A stretch of 64,000 nt of DNA, from positions 124,001 through 188,000 of the forward strand of contig CAJYOI010000041.1 in the NCBI GenBank assembly GCA_913776045.1, written 5' to 3'. The position numbers and the translations under genes are program-made. Source of the DNA: an uncultured Sphingomonas sp. GTDB lineage: Bacteria; Pseudomonadota; Alphaproteobacteria; Sphingomonadales; Sphingomonadaceae. This document shows positions 17,980-26,182 of the stretch, piece by piece. A model generated the notes under the pieces. It made no database searches and had not been told where the DNA came from. It worked only from the letters and a program-made list of their open reading frames with translations. Position 1 is the stretch's first letter, and every line of letters begins with the position of its first letter.

Positions 17980-18011
17980 GCCTGATCGCGCGGTTCGCTC
18001 CGCGATCAGGC
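17980..18011 (+). terminator. Bidirectional terminator hairpin
   Basis: Perfect 11-bp inverted repeat (GCCTGATCGCG / CGCGATCAGGC) with a 10-base loop, lying between two convergent genes and overlapping the stop codon of the exonuclease gene. Convergent placement supports a terminator role in both directions. Confidence 0.65.
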
Positions 18012-18890
18012 CCACCGCTCCCGGTTCGTGATCTGCACCCACTCCGGCCCCATCGACTTCGGGTTGGCCGAGGCGGCATAGACGTTTGCCGCCAGCCACC
18101 ACTCCTCCTCGCTGCGGTCGGACACCTCCATCCACCACAATTTGCGGTCGGCGTCCCACCTGTATCCCCTCGCCTTCAGCGTGTCCTTCAGCTCGAACGC
18201 CGCGCCGTTCGCGCGCACGATCCAGGTCTCCCGAAACGAACGGTCCACGAGTTCCGCCAGCGCCGTGCGCCCCGGTCTAACCTCGTGCGCCAGCAGCGCG
18301 ATGGTGCTGTCGACGTCGTCCGACGCCCTGTGCGCCCCGTTGTAGAAGCCGATCTGCGATAGCAGATATCCCAAGCTGCGGCCGTCGAACCCGGCCTCGG
18401 CCCAGTCGATCTCCATGCAACTGCACGCCCAGGGTCCGCCCTTGATGTCGAGCCGGGATTCAACCCGGGGCCGGTCGAACGATGCGTTATGGGCGATGGT
18501 GACGGTGGCGCTGGCCAGTATCGACTTCGCCGCATGCTCGTCGATCGCCTGCCCCGCCAGCATGCCGTCGTCCAATCCGGTGAGACGAACGATCTTCGGA
18601 TCGAGCGCGCGGCAAGGATCCTCCAGCCAGCTGTAGCGCTGGCCGACCTCGGTGATCCGGCCGGCACCGTCCCATCGGAACCTACGCATCGCGAGCTCGA
18701 TGATCACGTCGTCGGTCGCCGAGAGGCCGGTGGTCTCGACGTCGACCACGACGCCGACGTTCCAGCCCCCCGGCTCACCGACGCCGGTATAGCCCTCCGG
18801 GATGCGCAGCCGGTGCAGGATGCGGGTCTCCGCCTCCGGCATGCGCATCCATTCAAGTCCGGCCGTGCGGACGGCCGGGGCCTCGCTCAC
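18006..18890 (-). CDS. DEDDh 3'-5' exonuclease
   Basis: A 294-residue product with the DnaQ-type motifs VVDVETTGL (Exo I), HNASFDRP (Exo II) and HRASDDVDST (Exo III, DEDDh). A C-terminal extension of about 70 residues follows, including a Trp-rich WWMEVSDRSEEEWWLAA stretch. Proofreading-type exonucleases of this kind act on single-stranded DNA or RNA ends. The GTG start at 18890 overlaps the stop of the upstream gene (GTGA at 18887-18890). Confidence 0.82.
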   Translation of the reverse strand: MSEAPAVRTAGLEWMRMPEAETRILHRLRIPEGYTGVGEPGGWNVGVVVDVETTGLSATDDVIIELAMRRFRWDGAGRITEVGQRYSWLEDPCRALDPKIVRLTGLDDGMLAGQAIDEHAAKSILASATVTIAHNASFDRPRVESRLDIKGGPWACSCMEIDWAEAGFDGRSLGYLLSQIGFYNGAHRASDDVDSTIALLAHEVRPGRTALAELVDRSFRETWIVRANGAAFELKDTLKARGYRWDADRKLWWMEVSDRSEEEWWLAANVYAASANPKSMGPEWVQITNRERWA

Positions 18891-19633
18891 GCATCTAGCT
18901 CCACGACGCGCTCGGCGGTGACCGCCACGCCACGTCCGACGCGGCCGAGCTCCGCCGCCACGAGCGTCTCGATCAGGTCTGGCGCGACCAGCCCCTCGAC
19001 CATGCGGACGCTGGGATTGATGCCCTCGCTGCACACGGCGTCCTGGAGGGCCTCGTATCCGAAGATCGAGGCGACACGGCCACGGAACTCGCCGATCGAC
19101 CGCGCCATCGAGGCGTGGAAGCCATGCCGGATGCTGCCACCACGGTCGACATCGACGGTGGCCGAAAACAGGCGCGGCTCGTGGCGGTGCAGAGCAGAGA
19201 ACGCCGGCGCATCGGCATAGCCGCCGCCGACCAGGAAGTCGTCGTCATCGGCGCCTTCCAGATCGGAATCGGCTTCCGCATCGAAATCATCATCGTCCTC
19301 CCCGCCGAGAGCGTCGATCGCGTCGGGAGACGCGTCCAGGCCCAAGGACAGGCCGTGAAGGAGGATCGCGCGGGCGAAGTCGGTGCGGGCGACGCAGGCG
19401 TCGAGCGCGCTCGCGCCATCGAACAGCTCGCGCGGCGTGAGCATCCACGCCATGGGGTCGACCTCGATCCCCTCGCGCTCGAAGCGCGAGGCGGTCTCGG
19501 CGGCGACATAGGCGACGCGGCAGAGCGCGCGGCGCGAGATCATGAGGACGCTGTCCTCGGGGCGGTCGTATTCGAGGGGGTCCTCAACGGTAACGTTGGG
19601 ATTGGTCTTCCTCAGGTCGGCGGTCATGAGCAT
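18887..19633 (-). CDS. Hypothetical protein, DUF2384-like segment
   Basis: A 248-residue product. The stretch WMLTPRELFDGASALDACV followed by ARAILLHGLSLG recalls the toxin-binding Xre/MbcA (DUF2384) fold, but the match is weak. An acidic tract (GEDDDDFDAEADSDLEGADDDD) interrupts the middle. The ATG at 19633 has GGAG 6 bases upstream. It forms an operon with the exonuclease. Its promoter region holds the palindrome at 19736, shared with the divergent ArsR gene. Confidence 0.6.
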   Translation of the reverse strand: MLMTADLRKTNPNVTVEDPLEYDRPEDSVLMISRRALCRVAYVAAETASRFEREGIEVDPMAWMLTPRELFDGASALDACVARTDFARAILLHGLSLGLDASPDAIDALGGEDDDDFDAEADSDLEGADDDDFLVGGGYADAPAFSALHRHEPRLFSATVDVDRGGSIRHGFHASMARSIGEFRGRVASIFGYEALQDAVCSEGINPSVRMVEGLVAPDLIETLVAAELGRVGRGVAVTAERVVELDA

Positions 19634-19735
19634 GAACGTCTCCAGTTCCGGCGGGTGATTGGTCCTCTCCTGCACTCCGCGGCCCCGTCGGTTCTGCCGC
19701 GCCATTCCGGACCATATAGTCCAGAATGGTTCAAT

Positions 19736-19753
19736 GTTCAACGACCGTTGAAT
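19736..19753 (+). promoter_or_regulatory. 18-bp palindromic operator 3
   Basis: GTTCAACGACCGTTGAAT: inner 6-bp arms TTCAAC/GTTGAA are perfect, with one outer mismatch. An adjacent half-site GTTCAAT starts at 19729. It lies between the 18887-19633 operon and arsR-like gene. Confidence 0.72.
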
Positions 19754-19797
19754 AATTGATTTTAGTCCCGCGCTGGGACTTTTCATGCTGGCAATCC

Positions 19798-19811
19798 GTT
19801 CAATGTTCAAT
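19798..19811 (+). promoter_or_regulatory. Tandem operator half-sites before arsR-like gene
   Basis: GTTCAAT repeated directly twice (19798-19804 and 19805-19811), 12 bases before the ArsR-type start codon. The same GTTCAATGTTCAA string occurs at 19729-19741. The position fits autorepression by the gene product. Confidence 0.5.
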
Positions 19812-19823
19812 TATATGTGACTG

Positions 19824-20114
19824 ATGTCTCAACCAAACCTCCCGATCTTCACCGCACTCGGCCAGCAGACCCGCTGGAGGGCCTTCGAGGTCCTTCTCGA
19901 ACACGGTGACAAGGGACTGCTCCAACGCGAGATAGCGGCGGCGCTCGGCATCGAGAAGAACCTGATGTCGGTGCACCTGCGGATCCTGAAGGAGGCGGAC
20001 CTCGTCTCCGCGGAGAAGAACGGCCGCGAAGTCACCTATCGGGTCACACCCGCCGCCGCGCGCGAGGCAGCCGAGATCCTGCTGCGGACCATCGAGGGCG
20101 GCAAGTCCGCCTGA
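19824..20114 (+). CDS. ArsR-family transcriptional regulator
   Basis: A 96-residue winged-helix protein: PIFTALGQQTRWRAFEVLLEHGDKG, then recognition region LQREIAAALGIEKNLMSVHLRILKEADLV and wing SAEKNGREVTYRVTP. It has no cysteines, so it lacks the ELCVC-type metal site of arsenic/cadmium sensors and is unlikely to sense metals that way. Operator half-sites lie just before it, and it is the only stand-alone small DNA-binding regulator near the three GTTCAA-N6-TTGAAC loci, making it the prime candidate for their control. Confidence 0.88.
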   Translation: MSQPNLPIFTALGQQTRWRAFEVLLEHGDKGLLQREIAAALGIEKNLMSVHLRILKEADLVSAEKNGREVTYRVTPAAAREAAEILLRTIEGGKSA

Positions 20115-20473
20115 TAGGTCGCGCATGGCGACCCGCCGTAAACAGACGCCGCGTTCGCGCGCCTGCGACCGGTGCGCCATCACCCGACCATCGGCCAGGC
20201 GGCACGAAGTCACTCCCTGACGGGGCCCGGGAAAGGCTGATCCCGCCCGTATCCGCACGGGTTTTGGTATAGCGAGTTCGCTGGCTCTCGCATCTACCTG
20301 CGCCAGCATCCCCCATGTCACACATAATGGGCCGGACCGATGCAGACCCCCGGAGAGGCCCGCGACCTCTTCCTGCCCGGATGGCATCCGCGACGGAGTT
20401 GCGCGGGCGCATCACTTCGATGGCGTCAGCCCTCCTCCGTCGACCGACCCGATCTCTGACAGGAGGATACAAC
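20115..20473. other. Gene-poor stretch between arsR-like and MBL genes
   Basis: 359 bases with no credible ORF. It holds a terminator-like hairpin at 20246-20265 and the ribosome site AGGAGG (20461-20466) for the MBL gene. Nothing else was recognised. Confidence 0.6.
20246..20265 (+). terminator. Possible intrinsic terminator after arsR-like gene
   Basis: CCCGT / ACGGG stem with a 6-base loop followed by TTTT. The stem is short, so strength is doubtful. Confidence 0.4.
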
Positions 20474-21211
20474 ATGAAGCCCGAGAAGTTCGCACGCCAC
20501 GCCGATCCCGCCACCGAGGAGATGGTCTCGTCGCGCTACGCGCTGAAGTTCGGCGACAAGGAGGTCCTGATCGTCAGCGACGGCGTGCTGCCGCTGCCGA
20601 CGACCACGCTGGCACACAACGCCGATCCGACCAGCCGCGCCGGTTGGTTCAAGGAGATGTTCCTGCCGTCCGACGCGCTCGACTGGCCGCTCAACGTCGC
20701 CGTCATCCGCACGGGCGACCAGGTGATCCTCGTCGACGCCGGTCTCGGTGGCCAATTCCCTGGCTTCCCGCGCGCTGGCCAGTTCCCGCAGCGCCTCAAG
20801 CATGCGGGCATCCCGCTCTCGTCCGTGACCGACATCGTCATCACCCACATGCACATGGACCATATCGGCGGCCTGCTCGTCGATGGCGTGAAGGAGCAGT
20901 TCCGCCCCGACGTCCGCATCCATGTCGCGGCATCCGAGGTCGAGTTCTGGAAGGCGCCCGACTTCACCCTCACCGTCATGCCCGAGGCCGTGCCGCCGGT
21001 GCTGCGTGCCACCGCCGCGAAGTTCGTCGAGGTCTATGGCAGCATGATCCGCACCTTCGACGAGGAATACGAGGTGGCGCCCGGCGTGCTCGCATGGCGG
21101 ACCGGCGGCCACACCCCCGGCCACTGCGTCGTCCGCGTCACCTCGGGCGAGGATCGGCTGACGTTCGCGGGCGACGCCATCTTCCCCGTCGGCTTCGACC
21201 AATCGGACTGA
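20474..21211 (+). pseudogene. MBL-fold hydrolase, C-terminally truncated
   Basis: A 245-residue metallo-beta-lactamase-fold protein. The zinc motif THMHMDHIGG, the HTPGH histidine and the bridging FAGDAIFP aspartate are present, but the reading frame stops 9 residues later (FPVGFDQSD). Family members continue for about 70 more residues and carry the last zinc-ligand histidine, so this copy is probably inactive. It has a strong AGGAGG ribosome site. The break lies 154 bases upstream of the SLATT/SMODS pair, suggesting loss of its 3' end during insertion of that cassette. Confidence 0.72.
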
Positions 21212-21365
21212 TCGATCTCGGTCCTGCCACCTCAAGCGCTGGTCTGCCACGATATCCACGGAAATCGTGAAATCATCCGGCCGGCAGCATGTTGGAACGC
21301 TTGATCCGTTTACGATCTGTTCTAGACTATTACCCATCCGACATGACAGGCCGGCAAGGTGGAAT

Positions 21366-21878
21366 ATGAGCGACGCCCCGAACTCGATGATCGCAATCAA
21401 GGACGAACTTGAGCGCATCGAGGAAGACTGCATCCATTCGGGCAAGGCCCAGTTCAACGCTGGCGTTCGGTGGAGCCGCTATCATCTCCTGTTGGGCGTC
21501 CCTGCCGTAATCCTCAGCGCGCTCGCCGGAACCGCGTTCTTCAAGGATCAGCCTGAGATCGCGGGTGTCATGTCGACGATCGTCGCCATCCTGACCGCCC
21601 TGTCCACCTTCCTGAAGCCGTCGGAGCGCGCCTCGTCGCACAAGGGCAGCGGGGACCAGTATCTCACCCTTCGGAACGACGCCCGCGTCCTGCGCACCAT
21701 CAAGCTGGATTCCGCCTGCGACGAAGCGGCCGCCATCGCGAACCTCGATGAGATCACCAAGCGCCGGAACGAGCTGAACCAGGCGAGCGCGCAGGCTTCG
21801 CGTTCCGATTTCGAGAAGGCCCGCAAGGGCATCGACGAGGGTGAGGCCGCTCACCGCGTCGACCGCAAGGAGTCCTAA
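21366..21878 (+). CDS. SLATT-domain membrane protein (CBASS-like effector)
   Basis: A 170-residue product with two adjacent membrane helices (about 41-58 and 66-83) flanked by charged cytoplasmic helices, the SLATT architecture. SLATT proteins are predicted pore-forming effectors paired with nucleotide-signal synthases. The ATG at 21366 follows AGGTGGA. The stop (TAA) overlaps the start of the SMODS gene by one base, so the pair is coupled. Function inferred from context and architecture. Confidence 0.82.
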   Translation: MSDAPNSMIAIKDELERIEEDCIHSGKAQFNAGVRWSRYHLLLGVPAVILSALAGTAFFKDQPEIAGVMSTIVAILTALSTFLKPSERASSHKGSGDQYLTLRNDARVLRTIKLDSACDEAAAIANLDEITKRRNELNQASAQASRSDFEKARKGIDEGEAAHRVDRKES

Positions 21879-22651
21879 TGTCCGTCCTCAGCTACCTGCA
21901 GACCCGTGCCAGCCAAGCCGTTCTTTCAACCACCGAAAACACTTCCATCAATACGTCCATCTCGACGCTGGCGACGCGCCTGAACTATCATTTCGGCGCC
22001 AACGTCAGCTCGCATTTCCGGTTCGGCTCATCGACGCGCGGCACGATCCTACCACGTGCGATGGATGACCATTCCGACATCGACTACATGGTTGTGTTCG
22101 CGCAGGGTGGCTATTCGCCCCAGACATACATCGACCGACTGCGGGAATTCGCCGAGACCTACTATTCCACCTCGGACATCAAGCAGTCGTCGCCGACGAT
22201 CGTGCTGCAGCTCAATCACATCAAATTCGATCTGGTGCCTGCCCTCGCCGGCTACTGGCCCGGGGTATACCAGATCCCGAACGGCCCCACCGCGTGGCGG
22301 GACACCAACCCGAACGACTTCAACGCCAAACTGACTGCCAAGAACCAGGCCGAGCTCAACCTCATCAAGCCGACCATCCGCCTGGCGAAGTTCTGGAACG
22401 CGCGGAACGGTTACGTCTACGATTCCTACGGGTTCGAAAAGTGGATCGTCGAGCAGTCCTATTATTTCGACAACAACCAAAAGGCGTATCTCTTCTCCGT
22501 TTTCGACAAGCTCGGCGCCAACGAGGCGGCCGCCTGGCGCAACGAGAAGATCAACCGTGCGAAGCAGATCATCGCCAAGGTCCGCGAATATGAAGCGGAC
22601 AACATGCCGTTCACCGCGGAGAGCGAGATCAAGAAGCTGATCCCTGAATAG
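21878..22651 (+). CDS. SMODS/CD-NTase-like nucleotidyltransferase
   Basis: A 257-residue product with the polymerase-beta core: FRFGSSTRGT (GS at 50-51), DHSDIDY (catalytic Asp67 and Asp69) and a third acidic residue in IKFDLVPA (Asp118). This matches SMODS/CD-NTase enzymes that make cyclic oligonucleotide alarm signals in CBASS. With the SLATT gene it forms a minimal two-gene module; no ubiquitin-type or HORMA accessory gene is adjacent. Confidence 0.85.
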   Translation: MSVLSYLQTRASQAVLSTTENTSINTSISTLATRLNYHFGANVSSHFRFGSSTRGTILPRAMDDHSDIDYMVVFAQGGYSPQTYIDRLREFAETYYSTSDIKQSSPTIVLQLNHIKFDLVPALAGYWPGVYQIPNGPTAWRDTNPNDFNAKLTAKNQAELNLIKPTIRLAKFWNARNGYVYDSYGFEKWIVEQSYYFDNNQKAYLFSVFDKLGANEAAAWRNEKINRAKQIIAKVREYEADNMPFTAESEIKKLIPE

Positions 22652-22768
22652 GGCATTTGAGCGCCCCGACATCGCCACCGTTTGGTCCAGCCCGATTTCC
22701 CGATCTCGGGTCTGCCCGTAGCCGCGCCGCCCTGTCAGCTTCCAGGCTGGGCAAATCGGGAAGGCAAC

Positions 22769-23699
22769 ATGACGGTAATGGACACGGTGGTGGAGGTCAG
22801 CAGGGAGAAACTGCTGCATTCGCTCTACGAAGCGGCGGAACTCGAACACAACTTGATGTGCACCTACCTCTACGCCGCCTTCAGCCTGAAGGACGGCGAC
22901 GACGACGGCGTGACCGCCGAGGAGGGCGAGGCGCTCCGTCGCTGGCGCCATGCCATCGTCGCGGTCGCCGTCGAGGAGATGGGGCACCTCACCGCCGTCT
23001 GGAACATCACCTCGTCGATCGGCGGGGCACCCCACTTCGGCCGCACGAACTTCCCGATCGAGCCGGGATTTCTTCCGGCCGGTGTCGTGGTGAAGCTGGC
23101 CCCGTTCAGCCACGCCGCTCTCCAGCACTTCGTCTATCTTGAGCGGCCCGAGGGGTCAGACTAACCCGACGGCCCCGGCTTCGAACCGGAATGCCGCTCC
23201 ATCCGGCCCCCCGCCCCTCCGCGTCTGACCCCCGCCGCATTCGACTATGCGACCGTCGGCGAGTTCTACGCCCGCATCGAGCGCGGCCTCGTCCAGCTCG
23301 TCGAACAGGTCGGCGAGGCGGCGGCGTTCTGCGGCGACCCTCGGCTCCAGCTATCCCCCGCCGAAGTCATGCTGACGGGTGCGTCAGTCGTCGACGGCCT
23401 GGCATCCGCCCGCGAGGCGCTCCGCCTGATCGTCGAGCAGGGTGAAGGCGCGCCGGTCGATTCCGAGGGCTCGCACTTCCAGAAGTTCGTGCGGATCCGA
23501 GACGAGCTGACGGCCATCGAGCGCGCCAATCCGGACTTCCGGCCTGCGCATGCGGCGGCCCACAATCCGGTCCTGCGCAAGCCACCGCGTCCCGAGGGGC
23601 GGGTCTGGATCGAGGATCCCGAAGCGATCGAGACCGTCGATCTCGCCAACGCCGTCTACTCCCTCTCCCTGCGCCTGCTCGCCGCATCCTACGCGGTGC
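22769..23699 (+). pseudogene. Ferritin-like protein, nonsense-interrupted and truncated
   Basis: The ORF begins MTVMDTVVEVSREKLLHSLYEAAELEHNLMC, the typical start of ferritin-like (VioB-type) proteins, and is stopped by an in-frame TAA at 23162-23164 after 131 codons. The same frame then continues coherently (PDGPGFEPECRS ... TPAAFDYATVGEFYARIERG ... NAVYSLSLRLLAASYAV) to about 23699, where histidine-kinase sequence in another frame takes over. So it has both a nonsense codon and a lost 3' end. The start at 22769 has GGGAAGG upstream. Confidence 0.78.
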
Positions 23700-23879
23700 A
23701 CCGGCCTCGGCCTCGCACAGATCGTCACCTTCGCCCGCAGCGTCGGTGGTGGGATCTGCGTGGATTCCGCGGTCGGGATCGGGACGACCTTCCGACTGCT
23801 CCTCCCCTGCACGGCCAAGGTGGACCGACCACTCGACGAGCTTCGCGCCGTCGATGCCGTGGCCCGGGTCGCGGCCTGA
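23700..23879 (+). pseudogene. Histidine kinase C-terminal fragment
   Basis: About 59 codons starting TGLGLAQIVTFARSVGGG and then VDSAVGIGTTFRLLLPC, the G2-box end of a sensor-kinase ATPase domain. No start or upstream kinase sequence is present; the 5' side joins directly to the ferritin-like remnant, so this is a deletion scar. Confidence 0.72.
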
Positions 23880-23905
23880 CTCCGCACCCAAGGCGCGGGG
23901 GGCGA

Positions 23906-24319
23906 TCAGCCGCCACGCCGCTCGACGATGTGGATGTCGCCCCCCGTCTCCAGCGACCGCCAGTTAGGGCAGCAGTCGCCGATCTCGGCCAGTCGGTCGC
24001 GGAGCGCCTCGGGAACGATCCTGCGGACGATCGGGTGGTCGACGTCGATGCCGTCCACGACCTCGACCAGTCCCAGATGCTTCGCGGGAATGCGCTGCGA
24101 GACACGTCCCAGAACCTCGCTGCGGCTCGTCGCGTGGCAGGCGTGGAAGATCTCGATCTCGTAATCCTCACCGTCGATGCGGCACGTGGCGGTGAAAAGA
24201 CGGGTGGGCGCCGATCGTTGAGCTGCACCGATCGGAAGCGCCCGACCCCAGTTCAGCCAGGGAAAGCACGGCGCGGCCATCGCCGGTTCACCCGTCATGG
24301 AAAGCGTCATCGCGTTCAT
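23906..24319 (-). CDS. Hypothetical protein
   Basis: A 137-residue product of unknown family. It is a compact mixed-fold protein with no membrane segment; a CRIDGEDYEIEIFHACHATSR segment is the most distinctive part. The ATG at 24319 has a GAGG site just upstream. Its promoter region (24320-24415) carries operator 4, so it probably belongs to the palindrome regulon. Confidence 0.6.
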   Translation of the reverse strand: MNAMTLSMTGEPAMAAPCFPWLNWGRALPIGAAQRSAPTRLFTATCRIDGEDYEIEIFHACHATSRSEVLGRVSQRIPAKHLGLVEVVDGIDVDHPIVRRIVPEALRDRLAEIGDCCPNWRSLETGGDIHIVERRGG

Positions 24320-24372
24320 CCTCGCCTCCAGGTCAGTCAATGAGGGCGCGGATGTGGGTTGTGAAATCAATT

Positions 24373-24390
24373 GTTCAATGGTTGTTGAAC
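24373..24390 (-). promoter_or_regulatory. 18-bp palindromic operator 4
   Basis: GTTCAATGGTTGTTGAAC: perfect 6-bp arms, the same form as at 12704, 12731 and 19736. A further half-site GTTGAAT is at 24400-24406. It lies 54 bases before the 23906-24319 gene. Confidence 0.75.
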
Positions 24391-24415
24391 ATTCCAGCGG
24401 TTGAATGCGCGACAT

Positions 24416-24607
24416 TCACTGGACCGTGAGACTCGCCGCCTTGAGTTCATCGAATTTGGCGGCGATGTCGCGCCAGCGCTGGACACCGTCTCCGTCCCCC
24501 TGCAGCGCGAGCGCCCTGACGCGATCGGCGATGAACGCGGGCGTTCCCTCGCCGTGCGCGCGTTCGACGGCCAGCGCCTCCGCCCATCGCTCCTGCTCGG
24601 GCGTCAA
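24416..24607 (-). CDS. DUF6961-like small protein
   Basis: A 63-residue product read from a TTG (24607) that overlaps the SRAP stop codon (TTGA at 24604-24607). The segments TPEQERWAEALAVERAHG and DRVRALALQGDGDGVQRW match my recollection of DUF6961-type sphingomonad proteins. Function unknown; co-expressed with the SRAP gene. Confidence 0.6.
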   Translation of the reverse strand: MTPEQERWAEALAVERAHGEGTPAFIADRVRALALQGDGDGVQRWRDIAAKFDELKAASLTVQ

Positions 24608-25251
24608 GAGAGCGCCAGTCCCTCGGCCGGCGGCGTCTTCCGCCTGACCCACAGTTCGTCGGTCCGCGTCGTCTCGATCAGGTCGGCCGGGAACACTCGC
24701 GACTGGAAGGCGATCGCGTCGTCGAACGATCCGTTGAGCCAGCGGTCATACTCGTCGGCGTGCAGCAGCACCGGCATCCGGTCGTGGACCGGCTGTATCG
24801 CCTCGTTGGCGTCGGTCATGACGCCCGAATAGACCGGACCCCACTCGTCGCTGATCCGCCAGAGCCCCGCCCATGCGAAGATCGGTTCGCCCGGCACGTT
24901 GAACCAAGTGCGGGTCTTCGCGCCTTTCGGTCCCTCGGCCTCGGCGAATTCGGTCAGAGGGATGAGGCAGCGCCAACGCGGCTTGGCGGCCAGCCCCTTC
25001 CACATCGGCTTGCCCAGATCCGCGATGTTGTTGACCGGCTTCGGCTTCGCTGTCGGGGACATACCCTTCAGCCGGAGCGGGAAGCCCCAGGTCATGGACT
25101 GCATGACGCGCGCGCCGTCCTCCTCGCGCACGAGCATACCCGGTGTGCCGGGATACACCTCCTCCCCCGCGTTCGACTGGACCGGGTTCGCCACGCCGAA
25201 GTGCGCGGCGACCTCGGCCGCGCTCAGGCGCTCGGTATAGAGGTTGCACAT
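24604..25251 (-). CDS. SOS response-associated peptidase (SRAP/HMCES-YedK)
   Basis: A 215-residue product that shields abasic sites by forming a DNA-protein crosslink. All catalytic residues of the family are visible: Cys2 (MCNLY), the Asn in VNNIADL, the Glu in LIPLTEF and the His in VHDRMPV. The start at 25251 yields Cys2 after Met removal, as required. Contrast the second copy at 26867, which lacks all four. It is followed by the DUF6961-like gene. Confidence 0.93.
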   Translation of the reverse strand: MCNLYTERLSAAEVAAHFGVANPVQSNAGEEVYPGTPGMLVREEDGARVMQSMTWGFPLRLKGMSPTAKPKPVNNIADLGKPMWKGLAAKPRWRCLIPLTEFAEAEGPKGAKTRTWFNVPGEPIFAWAGLWRISDEWGPVYSGVMTDANEAIQPVHDRMPVLLHADEYDRWLNGSFDDAIAFQSRVFPADLIETTRTDELWVRRKTPPAEGLALS

Positions 25252-25306
25252 GGGGCGGATCCTAGCTGCGTGTTAGATGGCGGCAATGCCCGGACGTTGA
25301 CGCCGT

Positions 25307-26050
25307 TCATGGCCGCCTGGCCTTGCGTGCCCGCATCTCGGTGAAGAATCGCCTCGACGGCGCGCTGGACGACAACTGGCGATGCATCCGTCCCTCCTCG
25401 GTCAGCTCGGCATCACCTGTGACGAAGGCCCCGATCGTCCTTCCGCGCAGCCAGCACTCGGCAGGAAGGGTCGATCCGTTGCGTCGCCTGTCGATCTTCA
25501 GGAAGAAGATGAAACTGCCAACCGTGAAGCGGACGACGTTCGCTCCCTCCTTCCGATCAGGCATCGGCGTCCTGTAGAAATAAACGTCGCCGTCCAGCTC
25601 CACTATCCGGAGCATCGCCACGTCGACCGAGGACGGGATCGACGTGTTCCGCAGCGCCACGTCGGCCAGCACGTCGACCTAGGGCCCGATGTCTATCCGG
25701 CCGGGTTGGGTGGTCACGGCATACTTCCACGCGATCCCCGCCGCGAACCGCACCATGCGGTCCCCATCAATCGGATCCACCGTGAACATGCCGCCCGAAG
25801 GCGCCTTGGCCTTCCGCAATTCCCGCAGCAGCTCGAGCGCGTAATCCTCGTGCCCGCCCAGGATGGAGTCGCACGGCCCGCAGAGGATGCCGCGGTCGTA
25901 TACGCCCGTGTTGCTCACTCTCGGCCGCTCCTCGCCCTTGTGCAGGATGAGATGCTGCTCGCCGCGCTCCGTCTTCACCTCCGCGACGAACGCCTTCGGG
26001 ATCAGGTGCGCCTCGATCGTCTTCGCTTCACCACAGATGAGACAAGCCAT
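25307..26050 (-). pseudogene. HNH-like zinc protein interrupted by a TAG codon
   Basis: Two pieces in one frame. The N-terminal 123 residues (MACLICGEAKTIEAHLIPKAF ... GILCGPCD) form a treble-clef HNH-like domain; the frame then meets TAG at 25679-25681 and continues uninterrupted as VDVLADVALRN ... VYFYRTPMPDRKEG ... FIFFLKIDRR to 25307. A single base change (TAC/TAT to TAG) would explain this. Restored length is about 247 residues. The second half could also be expressed from an internal TTG as a separate protein, which is less likely. Confidence 0.62.
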
Positions 26051-26182
26051 CGGGCGACGATATCCGGAGGAAAAACCTCGTCAAGCGAGGGCTGCACAGA
26101 CCCAGTCAGTGGCGCCCAGCAACCTCTTGCGAACAGATCACTTAGTCAAGGTGAGGAATATCCATTGCGAAAGGATAGTTGG

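Noticed and set aside
23700-23879. Functional small histidine kinase or regulator
   Set aside because: It lacks a start, a phospho-acceptor domain and most of the ATPase domain; it is a fusion scar.
25252-25306. SOS box before the active SRAP gene
   Set aside because: No GAAC-N7-GAAC or close variant was found upstream of 25251.
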